Source: Escallonia rubra
Lineage: Eukaryota > Streptophyta > Magnoliopsida > Escalloniales > Escalloniaceae
Length of the DNA stretch: 64,000 nucleotides
Assembly: GCA_033065855.1 (NCBI GenBank)
Contig: JAVXUO010000638.1
Coordinates: 985,001 to 1,049,000 of the forward strand
Reading direction: 5' to 3'
The notes beneath the pieces were generated by a model that worked only from the letters and a program-made list of their open reading frames with translations, did not search any database and was not told the origin of the DNA. Below are positions 25,680 to 38,900 of the stretch, in pieces. A program made the position numbers and the translations under genes. The stretch's first letter is position 1. Each line of letters opens with the position of its first letter.

Positions 25680-28600
25680 ATGTGGCGGATAAATAACTTA
25701 ACGGTAAGATTTAAAGAAATTCAGCCTTTGCCTCTAATTTTTGTTCAAATCTGACTTAATGCAGTCTAGTCGAAATCACCACTGGTTTCATTGATTACGT
25801 TGTCAAATCTTTACTTGCAGGAAAATGAAGACTCGGATCAGAGTATCTCCGGTAAGTCTTTTGGTTATGCATCCAATTAGCTGATTTGTTACCAAAGCAA
25901 AGACAATTGATTATGCACTTTAATTTATCAGAAGAGGAGGATTTCCAAAGCGACTGTCCAGACAATTACATTTCCTTAGGCGGCCCTGCGGAGAGGGAGG
26001 TCGGCATTGTAATTAAATTTGTACTGTATTTCTAGTTTAATATTTGGATACGCTATAGATTTTCCAGATACTTGTCATTGACCAATTTTGTATCGACTGA
26101 TATATGGAAATCTACCTATTATGTTAGACTGTGGGGATTTGTTTGGAATTTTTGGCAACTGTTGGGAAATAAAAAGGATTACTGCGGTTAATGGAGCATT
26201 CGTGATTTTATACTTGCATTTTGCGTCCAAATCCTAGCAGATTCATGTGACACAGGTTTTAGCGCTTCTTTCACAGAATTTTGATCCAAATTTGCACTCT
26301 GACAGGGAGGGTTGCAAGTTCTTTCACAGCTCGAGATACTCAGAGGTATTCTTCTCATGTTATTTTATAGTTTGGGATTTTATGCTACTGCATTTAAACA
26401 TGCATGAGCTAGGTGTACCGTGTATGGCTATTAAACTTAATACTAAGGTCTTAAATTTGCGAACCTCTTTCTTGTTATTCGATGAATGATCAGCGCGTGG
26501 GGATTTTCTTATGCAAAGTATATCTATGGTGCAGATGCTCATGAACTCAATCATTCAACTGAGCCAACCAGTTCATCTCAAATGGTATTTTGTGTTATGA
26601 AGTTCAAGTACTTTTCATGCGCAAAAGCTATCTGAAATTCTCTTGTTTACATTTATTTTAATCCATATTTGCCTCCTTTCCTCTACGATGAATATGGAGA
26701 ATTGACCCAGACGACATAGTATTGTTCTTCTTCTTACTCTTTTTATTTCATTTTTTTCCACCGTACTTCATCCTCACACACATTTCCAATTTTCCAAGGA
26801 ATCCTTATACGGTGAATTAACCCAGACAAAACAGGTTATTCTTTTTTTTTTTTATCATCTCACATTTTAATTCATCCTCGTGCGCTTTTCCAATTTTCCA
26901 ACGAATGCTCAACATCCTTCTTGTAGTTTTGGTTTCATTTTATTTATTATGTTATGACTTCCTTTATTAGTTCATTTGACGATTTGTTTGACCATGTTAC
27001 TTTCATCAGAATCAAGCAGGCCTACGTTCTGTAGAAGACGTTGAAAATCCTGTTTTCAACAATGAGGGTGATCTTTCCCATTTTCCAAGGAGAGCATCTA
27101 CGTTCAACTCAGATGATGAAATTATTTATGACGATGAGGTAAACACTAAAGCGCTGTTTTACTTAGTCTACCATTACATTACAGTTTTGTGACCTTCTTT
27201 AAGAACAGCCTCTCTACTAGATCCATCACCTTGGGAGTGAAACTATCCAGAAAGTTTTTCTTCCTAAATCTGGAAGCACATGCACATGGTCTGCAGCAAC
27301 TAGAGAAGCTGAGGAACTAGTTCATCTAATAGGCAATGTTGGGTGCTCCTCATCTAATGATGTTTCTGCAAAAGCGAACAGGTCAGCAAAAGGTAGTTCT
27401 TGAGACGGGTACTTACCCTTATGGATGCCTTTTCTAATTTAGCAGCGGAGTATCTTTAATTTGCTTCATTGATAAAAACAGTGCTTCTCCTTGCTGTTTT
27501 CTCAAAGGATTGTCATTGTAATAGAACAAAAAAATACACAAATGAAGAAGAAAGTTAAAGCCGAAATTGTTAAAAGTTTTGTTATTCATGGAGATATTAT
27601 GTTAATTGCTTGACTAAGTTGTCAGTCTTATTTTTATAGGCAGCCCAACTTTCTGCAAAACCATAGATATGCTGCAGCTCCTTTTCACCTTCAAAAAAAT
27701 AACCGCTCAATTTCTACTATTTACGACTTTGTGTTACTTCGTGCTTGAGATCTGTGATATTCTACTAAATTTGATAATCAACTGCTGCAGGTGGCAAAGG
27801 GAAAAAGCCTAAATTTTCATTCCATTTTCAGTCACGTAAGGATGATCATCCGTCGGCTGTTAAGAATAGGGACGAGACTCACATGTCATCTACAGTTTTT
27901 CCGTTGCAAGAAGTAACAGAATCTGTTGATCATAGAAACAGAGAACATTCAATGTCTGAGATCCTGGAGTTTTTTCAGGAAGGAAAGGTAGAACAGTCTG
28001 AGATTTGTGCTTTGCCAGCTGAAAAAGCAGGTCGGAATGATAATTGCAGGCATTCTATAGCTGAGGTTCAGGAAAACAATGGTCTACGAAGAAGAGACTT
28101 TAAAGAGGTCAGCTCGCAGCTTAGTATTTCCTTTGCCTTCATGGGTTTATGTTTCAAGGCTGATTTTTTATTTCTTCAGGGTAATGTTACAAAGGGAGGG
28201 AAAACACGGCTTGTATTAAGAAGAAATGCATCTCCATTGAGTGATAGAAACATGGATGACGATGTAACCCCTGAAGATTTTGTTAGTGGACCGTCAAGTG
28301 ATGACGAGGTATCTCTTTGATGAGATGGTTCCTTAACTCTGTTTTTCTGGTTATCCTCTTATACGTGGAAACAGTTATTCACTCACTCACTAACCTGGTG
28401 AAATCTTCCAGGATCATCGTGGTCTTAAGCTTATTATCCCTGAACCCAAAACCAAGTCTATGGCTGATCAATTTCAGGAAGCCCTGGGTGCTTCTTCACT
28501 GAATGACGCGGGGGTCGTCTTTGCATTGCCTGGACAACCTAGGTAAGTAATCTGACTAAAGGTTTTCACTTTGATATCATTTACTAATTGCTAATTCCAA

Positions 28601-29551
28601 GTTAGAATTACCGAATTACTGCTCTACTGGCCAAATGTTCAGCACTGGATTATATGGAAAGCTGCAGCGGGTGATGCAGAGTGAGAAGGAAAGAGATATG
28701 GAGTTTCTAAAGAGTTCACATGCAGAAGTTTGTTTAAACAGTAAAACCTACACCGCTACACCACAATGTCTTATCTGATTTTTGCTGTGTCTGTAATTGG
28801 AATCTTTGCCACATAGAATCTAATTATCTAGATAAACATAGATGTTACATAGAAGGAAATGGAAGGCAATTTAAGGTACGAATAATAGTATACACAAGGA
28901 AGATAGAAATTAACTTATGACTACACTCTACAGAGAATATAAGTTTGTGTTTGCAAATTTGCATTTATTACTTGGGTTTGACTCTTGATACTTATCAGAT
29001 GTAGGAAGCTGCATTGATGTGAGGATAATGTCCAAGCATCTGGAGGCAAAGCTGAATGTTTGTAGTTGCTCTGTTGCCGGAGATGATGAGGTGTGTATGT
29101 GGACTTTGAGTATACATTCTAAATAGTTAGTGCACGAATCCTTGTTATTGTGTCCAACTCAACAGGTAGGGGGGTTGGGTTTACTACCTTGGTGAGCTTG
29201 TTGGTACTGGTTGCATTGTCAGTCGTAGCAGGCATGGGAGCACTTAGTCTAGAGCTGTCTGGGAGATTTGAGTTAATTTACGTAGACTATGCCTCTTTTG
29301 AAGTCATAATTATGAAGTCAAATGCTTAGTCAGATGAATGGCCTGAGAAGGATTATCGTGGCATCCTGAGCCTAGAAGAACCGTCTCGGCAGCTCGAGAT
29401 GGGTGGGAGTCATGGGACCCATTGTTATTATGGAGAAGAAATCTTCTGAACTTGAGAATCAAAGCCAGATCCCCCCAACCCCACCCCACCCCACCCCCAC
29501 CCCCCCCCCCACCCCCCACCCCTGCGCGTGCACCCCTCAAGCCCCCATGTC

Positions 29552-29593
<42 letters not shown>

Positions 29594-30232
29594 AAGAGAC
29601 AGACACAAGCAAGTGCAATGTATAATGTAAGAAGTCCGCTTAAAAATGAATGACTTGTATGAGGATCAAGTATAAAAGAGACTTGTGTGTGCATGCCTAT
29701 TTTTTACGGTAGTAGAAGGTTGATGGCAGCTCATGCTTTTGCTTTTGTAGGGTTCCGAATGGGTGGATAACGGCAAAATGAGACCGGAAAGTGGAGGAAG
29801 GACGTTGACAGTCATATTTAGCTCGAGATCATGTAGTGATGTCGAGCTTGAAGTCGGGAAATTGATCCGCATTCACCCCCCATGGTACGTGCAGTATCCT
29901 TCCTATCCTTTGCGCAAATTACATCTAGGAAGTCGCTTGGGTTGAAGGATTGTTGTGAAGATACATCACTTACCTTCTGATTTCAAATTTTGTTTGCACC
30001 CGTCTGTTTGTGCTGGGGTGGCGGGGGGCAACAGATGGTAGAAAGCTTAAGTGGTTTTTAATAGAATTGCCTTCATAGTTGGCCCCTTTAGGACGGGTTC
30101 TGGTATAATCTTCGAGTGAAGGTTTAGCACTGATGTACTTCTGTGAATTTTGACCACAGGAAAGAAGTGCCTGTTGTGGGGAAAGATGAGACCATCATTT
30201 TATCTACATATTTCACCCAGAAAGGAACTTGA
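25680..30232 (+). CDS. Unrecognised acidic 510-residue plant protein
   Basis: Fourteen exons with consistent phase: 25680-25703, 25821-25851, 25932-25999, 26277-26345, 26519-26584, 27010-27138, 27221-27392, 27791-28107, 28180-28308, 28412-28542, 28643-28740, 28999-29090, 29751-29884 and 30160-30232 (1,533 nt). The protein starts MWRINNLTENEDSD, is rich in Asp, Glu and Ser for the first 330 residues with a basic patch GKGKKPKF, and then becomes more ordered: MADQFQEALGA, LYGKLQRVMQSEKERDMEF, SCIDVRIMSKHLEAKLNV and, near the end, ELEVGKLIRIHPPWKEVPVV. The last stretch resembles the strand pattern of an OB fold; a role in nucleic-acid metabolism is a guess. I do not recognise the family. Exon 3 may instead end at 26008, and the exon 5 acceptor is not strong. 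An in-frame stop upstream of the ATG supports the start. Confidence 0.8.
29470..29598. repeat. C-rich tract and (CT)n(AC)n microsatellites in an intron
   Basis: A C/A-rich run of CCCCACC units is followed after about 25 bases by a (CT)n array that passes straight into (AC)n. All lie in the intron between 29091 and 29750 of the 510-residue gene. Short reading frames here are low-complexity artefacts. Confidence 0.9.
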
Positions 30233-32367
30233 TCAGTTTTTTTTCACGTGCAAGAAAGGTAAATGTGAGTTTCCACATTTTCTTCGAGTTTCAGGTTATG
30301 GCACTTTGCTCTGCTCCGTTTAGCATATGGAGCATTCTGTTAACCTTCTCTCTATGTTGTCTTTCAAGTTTCAAGTGAATGAATTTATTCTTATAGATAG
30401 AGAAACAAGAAAACAGTATTTATCTTAGCTGAATAGGGTTTAGGGTTATTGGACTAACAATCACACTGAAGCTATCACAGAGAAAAGGTAATAGAGGATA
30501 CCTGTAAATATTTCCATATTTCTGTATGGATATTACTGCTCACTGGCTGTTTCTCTTGTATGAATGTAGAGTGCACAGATTCTTATTTCTCTTTTAAATC
30601 CCCGATAAAGCAAATCCTTTGTACTGGGTGGACGAAATGCCATTTTGCTTTTTGAGTATATCACAACCACCTTGCTGATGACTGATGTAAAAGCTGCCGT
30701 CTAAGCTACTTCATGACTTGTATAATATTAGACTTGATTAGTTAATGCTCTATCATTGTTAGAATGTACACTGCAAGTTGTTGGATGATAAATTTACAAC
30801 AAGCGGGTACAAGTTGTCACTAATAGCTGTTGTTTTAGTCTACAATGACTTGTCACCTCTCTAATGCCTACTTGGGCGGTGATCGCAATTCAGTTGTGGA
30901 TATATACACACATGTACAGAGTTTTGCGTCTGAATGTCAGTCACTTTCCAAGCTCATAATACTGGAACGCCGTGATTCCAAAGCTATTGGAGGAGTGGAA
31001 GATGGGAATGTGAGTGGAGCTTGTGGATGAAGGGGAACAGTAAATATCCAAGAGAAAGAAAATCAGAGTAGATGTAGATATAAACCATTGGAGGAGCTGG
31101 GGACTGGGATTGCAAGTGGAGGTTGCGGTTGAAGTGGAACGATATATATCCAAGAGAAAGAATCCATAAAGACTCGTAAGAAACCACTTTAAAAACTGTA
31201 GAGCGTAATTATGACATTCCAGGGTGGTCGACCACAAAGTTCTAGCCAAGTGAGTGCTGAAACCATTTCGCGCGCATGTGGGTGAGCTTGTGGAGAAGAA
31301 AAGATGCTGGTCTTGAAAATCACTAGTTGCGACGGAGGACAATGACAGAATGGTGTTTGCAGCTTGGGAGTACAGACACTAATGGAAGAGCTTCTGATGG
31401 GAGGTTTTCGTTTGTATATTCCTAGTATTTGGGGCATAATGATGAGGGGTTGTGAAAGGTTGGGTGTCACAGGGCTTGGTGACGTTCAGCCGCCATGTAG
31501 ACCCAGATGCTCGAGTAACTTTTGATTCTTGCTTGGTGAGGTTGTGTGCTGTTGGCAAGGGAATTGTCGTAGTTAGGTATATCAGATGTCTATACGGTCA
31601 TAACACGTTATAACACTAGTACACAGTAAAAGGTTGGTGACAAGGTCGAGCTTTAAATTTTCCGTTTTGGCCATCAGCTTGAGCTTTGGTGACTATGGGC
31701 TATTTGTGTAAGTTTCAAGTTTAGTACAATAATCTGAAACTTCATGCAGGTCTAGTGTATGAGTGAGAGTGAGAGTGAGAAATTAGCCAAACAACCCATA
31801 AATGCCTTATGCTGTTTGGGCCAGAATATTGGATACAACATAACAGTAATAGGGCTTTTGTCCAAATGATAGTGTGACCGCAAGTCCTAAAAGCCCCATT
31901 GTATAGCCCACAAGTGGCCGAGTTACCCCACTTTTGTCTTTCATTAAAAACGATCCGTCTCTTTATCCGACGTACAGTCGTTAAGAAACCGGTCTCGATT
32001 TGCCTGATATGCCCCCAACCTTACGACTTTAGTTTTGCTTTCATTTGTTTGTTTCACACCAATAATATGTTTGAAATTCATTTCATTTTTTTTTGTTTTT
32101 AAAAATCAAAATTAAAACTAAAATCTCTTTGAATTTTTTTTATAAACAAAACTGATGGATTGTTTGATATAATTTTGTATAATTGATTTTTTTACTTTGC
32201 TTTTTTCCCTTATTTTTTTCTCTTCTCTTTTCTTTTATTCTTTAATACTTGAGAGCTTCTTCTGAACTCTTATGTTCAACAACTAGAAGCGCCTCACCAC
32301 GACCAACACATCTCCTCTGCCACCGTCCAACTACTGTTATGACAATAAAATACTAGCTTACAACTTA
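30233..32367. other. Spacer downstream of the 510-residue gene
   Basis: No gene was recognised. It includes a diverged direct repeat at 30986-31162. A minus-strand frame of 133 codons at 30941-31342 is Ser/Thr-rich and spans that repeat, so it looks incidental. The rest is AT-rich sequence without structure that I could define. Confidence 0.45.
30986..31162. repeat. Two diverged direct repeats of about 75 bp
   Basis: Copies at 30986-31060 and 31087-31162 both begin ATTGGAGGAG and end ATCCAAGAGAAAGAA, with several differences between. They are separated by about 26 bp and lie in non-coding DNA. Confidence 0.75.
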
Positions 32368-32761
32368 GGGTTTTTGTTTGACAATATTTTTTTTTATTTT
32401 CAGTTTCCAAAAAAAAAAAAATTTAAAGAGCAGTTTAAATTTTTTTTTTTTTACAAAAATAAGTTGTTATTTGTTAATCCAATTTTTTTTTTTGAGCTTT
32501 TTTTTTTGTGGTGGTTTGCAGTGGCGGTGGTCGGCGGAAGTGGCTGCTGGCAGTCGCCTGAGGTGGCTGCCGGCCGACGGTGAGAGGGTGGTGGTCTCAA
32601 TAAAAAAAATTAAAATTGAAAAAAAAACTCATTTTAGAGTTTTTTTAGTTTTTAAACTGAAGAAGAAAAAAAGAAAAATAATTACCAAGCGTAACTTTTT
32701 TTTCCCAATTTCTAAAACTGAAAAAAAAAATTTGGGAAAAAAAGGAACGTCAAACATAGCC
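32368..32761. mobile_element. PIF/Harbinger-like MITE upstream of ATG18a
   Basis: Inverted ends GGGTTTTTGTTTGACAAT and, on the other strand, GGCTATGTTTGACGTTCC share a GG..TGTTTGAC core typical of PIF/Harbinger TIRs. The flanking triplets are TTA and TCA, consistent with a worn 3-bp TWA target site. The interior is poly-T, poly-A and a GTGGCGGTGG-rich core, non-coding. It ends about 175 bp upstream of the ATG18a start. Confidence 0.5.
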
Positions 32762-32870
32762 TCAGTTAACACACTGAAACATTGGTCACTGCAATAGTTA
32801 ACAAGCGAGCTTTCAAAACGGGAAAAATTAACACTAAAATATTACTGTTAACAAAACATTGGTCACATAT

Positions 32871-32877
32871 TATAAAT
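32871..32877 (+). promoter_or_regulatory. Candidate TATA box of the ATG18a-like gene
   Basis: TATAAAT lies 67 bp upstream of the ATG at 32938, implying a short leader. Motif and spacing only. Confidence 0.45.
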
Positions 32878-32937
32878 GAATGAATATATATATGTTGACG
32901 GCCGCCAGTCTTCCAAAAGTCGGAGTCTTTCTTCACC

Positions 32938-35900
32938 ATGGCCACTCTCTCCGACTTCTCTTCCCCGTCGTGGCCAAGTCCTAATTCTAATTCAGGCTTT
33001 CTCTCTCCTCACCCACCACTGGAACACCCCGATTTGTTCAACAATCTTGCCCCGATGCCTCAACCCGACTGCAATGCACCAGCAGAGGACGACGACGACT
33101 TTGAGCCTCCTCACGACTACGGCTTTCCCCTCCCATCACCGCCGCCGCCGGTAAACCCTAATTCTAACTCCCACCTGTCCCTCCTCCACCTGTCCTTCAA
33201 CCAGGACTACGCCTGTTTTGCCGCCGGCACCGACAACGGCTTCAGAATCTACGACTGCGACCCCTACCGCGAGCTCTTCCGGCGAGACTTCGATCAAGGC
33301 GGCGGCATTCGCATCGTGGACATGCTGTTCCGCTGCAATATCCTCGCGCTGGTCGGCGGCGGGCCCGACCCTCAGTATCCGCCCAACAAGGTCATGATCT
33401 GGGACGATCATAAGGGCGAGTGCATCGGCGAGTTGACCTTTCGGTCAGAGGTTCGGGCCGTGAAGCTGCGCCGCGACAGGATTGTGGTGGTTCTGGAGCA
33501 GAAGATTTTTGTATACAATTTTGCAGACTTGAATCTGTTGCATCAGGTTGAGACGGTTGTGAACCCCAAGGGGCTGTGTGCGGTGTCGCACGCGTCCGGA
33601 TCGTTTGTGCTGGTCTGTCCGGGAGTGCGGAAGGGGGAGATCAGGGTCGAGAATTACATGTCTCAGCGGACAAAGTACATTATGGCGCACGACTCGGGAA
33701 TTGCGTGTTTCTCGCTCACGCAGGACGGGCAGTTGCTCGCCACTGCCAGCACTAAGGGGACTCTGCTTCGGATTTTTAATACAAACGACGGGACGTTGTT
33801 GCAGGAGGTATGCATGTTGCTTCAATCAGTAGTATATCTAAGAATCAATTGCTGCTATTTTGCAGTTCAGTCATATTAATGGGTCTGTTGGGGGTGCTCT
33901 TTGTTGCTTGTTGCTTGTAGTTCGTCTCTTATTTTATCACCTTTTTCCGTCATTAGTTCGTTTAACGGCCTTAAAAAGAATAAGCTTAGAGTTTTAGAGT
34001 ATAGTTTATTTGGCAGACAGGGCAACACCTACTCTCAAGTCCCAGTCGTTTAGAGTTTCTTTGTTCCGCAGAAGTCGTACTTGTGTTAAAATCTAACGTC
34101 CAGTCAACATACTTAGTTCAGTTATTTTCCAGGATGTGGTTCGTTGAGATGAAAGATCTTTGTATCACGGATAAGTTGCATATGGGAAAAGTCGAGTGTA
34201 CTTGCTTCCACAGTCAGTGGTAGAAAAGGAAAGATGGTGATGGTGGCTTGCTTGCTTAGATTGTGCGGTGTAAGGCGTGATCACCAAAATTTAAGAAGAA
34301 GAACTGATTGCATAGCTGGTAATAGATTGCAATGACAATGGGCAGGGAAAGCTTTCAATCATCTGGTATTGACGTTTGAGGGATATTAATAAAGGATTCA
34401 TCAAACATAGCCTTACTTATGCGCTTTAGACCATCATCAACGTGCCAGCCTCCTTCTTGTAAGCTGCTGCAGGACCCAAATGCTCCCAATATCTAGCCAT
34501 ATTCCTATTTTTATACATGAGGAGACTACCGGCATGAGAAAGTAAGGCCAGCTCAATGAAATTTTGATCAACTAAAAGTCTTCAAGGAGTTATTTTACCT
34601 GCTAAAACGAAACAATAGTATCAATTAATAGATGAAAGCTATTGTGTTAATAATAGTGGGGATTAGAGAAACTGCAGAGTGTCTTAAGTCTTTAACTTTT
34701 CCGCCTCGCTCAAGGAGGACTTGCCAGATTATGCGTATTGGTTTTGTTGATGGGTTGTGCTACGGAGCTGTGATGTAGGCATGTAGCTAGTATTTGGTAT
34801 GAGTGTGCCGTTTGGTTTTCTGTGGAGGGTTATTTTTTGGCTTTGGCTCGCTATGGGAGTCCGGGGCGTCCTTTGTCTAGATCTTGTGCACATGAATCTC
34901 TCCCCTCCCTCCCTCTACGGAGCCTTCATATCAAGAGACTTGTGGCGACGCCACCTTTTATCTAGTGAAGTTAGATGACTTCACAAAAAAATTGGAGGTG
35001 GTAGTTTGAATTTCTTATATAAAGGTATCAGTCTTAATTTCATCTGAATTCTCTTTAAAAATAACGGGTATTGCTTTTGTCGTTTTCAGGTTGAAATTTC
35101 CCTCGTTAGGTGGTCTCATATTTTTTTGGAGTTTCGTGTTTTTCCTTGTCTACAGTTTGAAAATGCGCGCTATGTATCAAATTATGGGTTTGAAAGTTGA
35201 TACTTACCCAGTAAATATCTCTTACACATCTGTGTTCTTCTAGTTTAGTTGACTTTTTCATTTTCTTCACTGTTTGTCTCACGTGTAAATAGTTGCCCCC
35301 TTCTTAGGCATGTTATCAGGATACTTTTACTTAGCATGTTGCTCTACCATATCAATCACTTGTCGGCTATCAAGCCTTGATCATGTGAACTCCTCTATAT
35401 TGGGGTTGGTGGAAAAGCAACAAGTGCAAGATGAAGTCTGATCATGTTTGTGATCTAAAGATAAGGTCTTTGGGATCTTTTGGTTGTATACAGGAGTTTC
35501 AAGTATGTACTGTATAACATATGTCTTGGTGAAGTATGTCTTTTCTTTGGAACTGTTTGTATGTTTTCTTCTTTTGGTTCCCTCCGCTCGACATGTACAC
35601 GTACACACAGCTTATGTTGAACTAAAAGGTTTTGTTCTTTTACAGCATCACCCACGCCTCCTCAACACCCACCCAAACGAAAAAAGTGGTTGGCGGCTTT
35701 TTGTTTAATTCTATAGAAGCTTGATTGCACATTTGTCCTACTTGTATATGCTGTTCAAGCAGTTGTAGATGATACTAAACAACTGGTTGCCAAATGCAGG
35801 TAAGGAGGGGTGCAGACAGAGCAGAGATTTATAGCCTGGCATTCTCTTCAACTGCACAGTGGCTGGCGGTCTCAAGTGACAAGGGCACTGTCCATGTTTT

Positions 35901-38900
35901 CAGTCTCAAAGCTAATATAGGAAACCTAGGGACCGATAAGTTAAAGAGTACAGAAACCAATCTTGCTGTTACACCCTCGAACTCATCTCGTTCTTTTATT
36001 AAAGGTATGGTGTTTTCTTTAATCAGGTGTGGCGATGCATTCTCCTTTTTATGCTCATCATTTACCTATGCATATATCTTGCCTTTAATTAGTCAATATA
36101 TTAGTGCGGGTAATATATTCAAATCATATTACTAGGATAATTCTTTTGTTTCTACACACCTGAAATGAAATGCGTCTGTTAATCGGGGTAGCTTAAATGG
36201 CTCACTCCATGCCATAGTTGTCATTATCACACTAGCTATGCGTTTACATTATACTGAGACATTAGAAGATGCAAGCTAGTATGCTTCTTGAAATTGACGA
36301 TGCAAGTCCCGGTATGAGATAAATATATTACTACATGCAAATGATACAATACTCGCAAAAGATTGGGGTTTACAGTTTAATATTTCTGTTAAATACTCTT
36401 AAGACAACTTAAAACAATTGACTTTTCCAGTTAAATAATAAAATCATGTTATAAGAATTTCAATGGAATAGTTTTCCACATGATTAAACATAATAATTTG
36501 TATAATAAAGGATTGATCCGTATCCTACAGTAAGCGTTACGATAAGATACACCATAAGCCAAAGTGGGATGTTGGTGCACAATAAGTATCACAATTTTAC
36601 AAATATGCTCTGGATCTACTGAACCAGGGACCCGTAGAATGGGATGATCTGAAGAGATACCCTTGTAGTCAGGAGCGTGCTTTCACCCATGCTATTCTTA
36701 TCCTTATCAAACTTAAAGATAAACAATAAGCAGATGATGTGAATTATATCTACTATAAGCACCTGGTACAACACATTAAATTGTCTGTCCTATGGGACAT
36801 ATGGTTGGATGTGCAGCAGTTACGAATGTCACGCCTCATCTTACTTATCTTATACACTAAATCACATGATTATACTTGATTACCAATTAACTCGCTCTTT
36901 TGAGACTATTTTTAGATTACTATTGGTTTAACTCTCAGTGAGTACTGTTAAAATTTAGAGCCAGGTGGTCTTGCCAATCCAGCCTGTAACTTATCACGAT
37001 TGCTCCCTCGCTGCATGAAATGATGTTAATTTATATTTCAACTTGTGTTCGAGTTATGGTGGTGTTTTGTGTTAGTGGACTTAATGCTGGGGTGTAACTT
37101 ACAGAAAGATTACTAAAGGTAGTAGTGATTACAAAAGTAAGGTTTCTCCAGGTTTTTCCTTTGTCTGAGATCTGTTTTTTTTTTTTTCTCGGTGTGGCAG
37201 GAGTATTGCCCAAGTATTTTAGCTCAGAGTGGTCAGTTGCCCAGTTCCGGTTGCTTGAAGGTTCTCAGTACATTGTTGCATTTGGCCAACAAAAGAATAC
37301 AGTGGTAGTTCTTGGCTTAGATGGAAGGTGAGCCAGTGGTTACAATGCTACTTCTCTGCATTATAGAAACTGCATCTTGCTATTGTGCAACCTCATAAGC
37401 CCTTGGCACCCTTCTTCCCATCTAAATTAACTTGGGTATGTCTAAATCTGAATGTTGGAAGAAGGGATGGCAATTTGGGGCCTAATTGGAGCCCCGTCGG
37501 CCTGCTCCACATGGTACATATATTGGGAAGCCCTAAATTGATATGGGGCAAATGGGGAATCTAACTAAATGGATCTATTTGGATTTTCCCTATCACCTAC
37601 TTAATTTAAATAGATTTTCAAAACTTAACCTATTTACTTGTTTTTCTTTTTTTCCTCTCTCTCTCATAAACACACACACAAGCCTCAGTTAGCACCACCA
37701 TCGACTGCTGCCACTGACTGCCGCCAGAAAATTCCGGCAGTCGCCGCTGCTGACCCCTGCCGACAGCCATTACTGGAGAACTCCGGCAGCTGCTGTTGCC
37801 ACCCGCTGCTGCCAGTAAATTCCGGCAGCCACTGCGTTCCAACTCCAGCAGCCACCTCTGTCCACCACCGCCACTACCGGAACAAAGAAAATGGATTTTT
37901 ATCAAAAAACGTGGCTAGCTTAAAACTAACAAATTAAGAAAGTAAACGAGGTGACCCGTATAGAATCATGTTAAATGGGGCAGGGCGGGGCGGGTTTGAT
38001 CAAAGATAGGGCAATATGGGCATGGGCCAACTTGAGATGGGGCAGGGTGGGGCGTCCCATATTGCCATCCCTATTTGGAAGCGACAATAAGGACCCAGTT
38101 AGAATAGCTATTTCGAGCATTCCCATGGTCGTTGTCTTTGCCGGAAGATGCCCGAGTTTAGTTCCTGCCAATCCTACCTTCTTTCAGTTCTTTGTGAAGG
38201 TGTTACCCCTCAGATTCAGAATTGCAGCCTGCTATTGAGAATCTGATGGGTAATATATAATAAGCAGTTGGTATACACGGACAATTAACTGAGACAGTTG
38301 CCATTGCATCATATTCTCTTCATGAGTACTTGCTTCTTGCCCCACTTGAATGCAGTTATCCGAACATCCTATTTTTCCAGCTTACTCTGTATTCAACCTG
38401 TTTTGCCAACCGTCACAAACCAAGGCAGGGTAGGGAAATGATTTCTGATAGCATTTCAAGCTGAAGAGTGTTCAGATATTCTAAAGGATGTCTTTCTCTG
38501 GCTTCTTTAAGGGTATTATGATCTTGAGAGACAATTACTGGTCATATCAACTTACCATGACAGATAAATATCTCTTGGAGGGCCTTGAGGATGCCAATTA
38601 TCTTATATCATATTATCAGAGGTTGTGAGTTCTCTCACCCAGTAATCTGGACTTCATTTTGTATCATGTGCGCTTAACATTTTATCCATGATTTTTGTCC
38701 AGGCAAAACGGCAGGCAAAATTTTGTGATAAACATCAAAACTGAAGATCCAGATTTAGAAATAACCTTTGGTCATCGATGTTTGGAACCTTTTTCTTTTA
38801 GCAGCATGCTCTCTTACAAACAAAATCAATTGTAAAGTTACTCACATGCAACTGGGATTCTATGCAGTTTCTATCGGTGTAAGTTTGACCCGGCAACTGG

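Noticed and set aside
29310-29630. Frames reading through the (CT)n(AC)n and C-rich tracts
   Set aside because: Low complexity inside an intron of the 510-residue gene.
30941-31342. 133-codon Ser/Thr-rich minus-strand frame
   Set aside because: It contains the same motif twice only because it spans a direct DNA repeat; no start context or homology.
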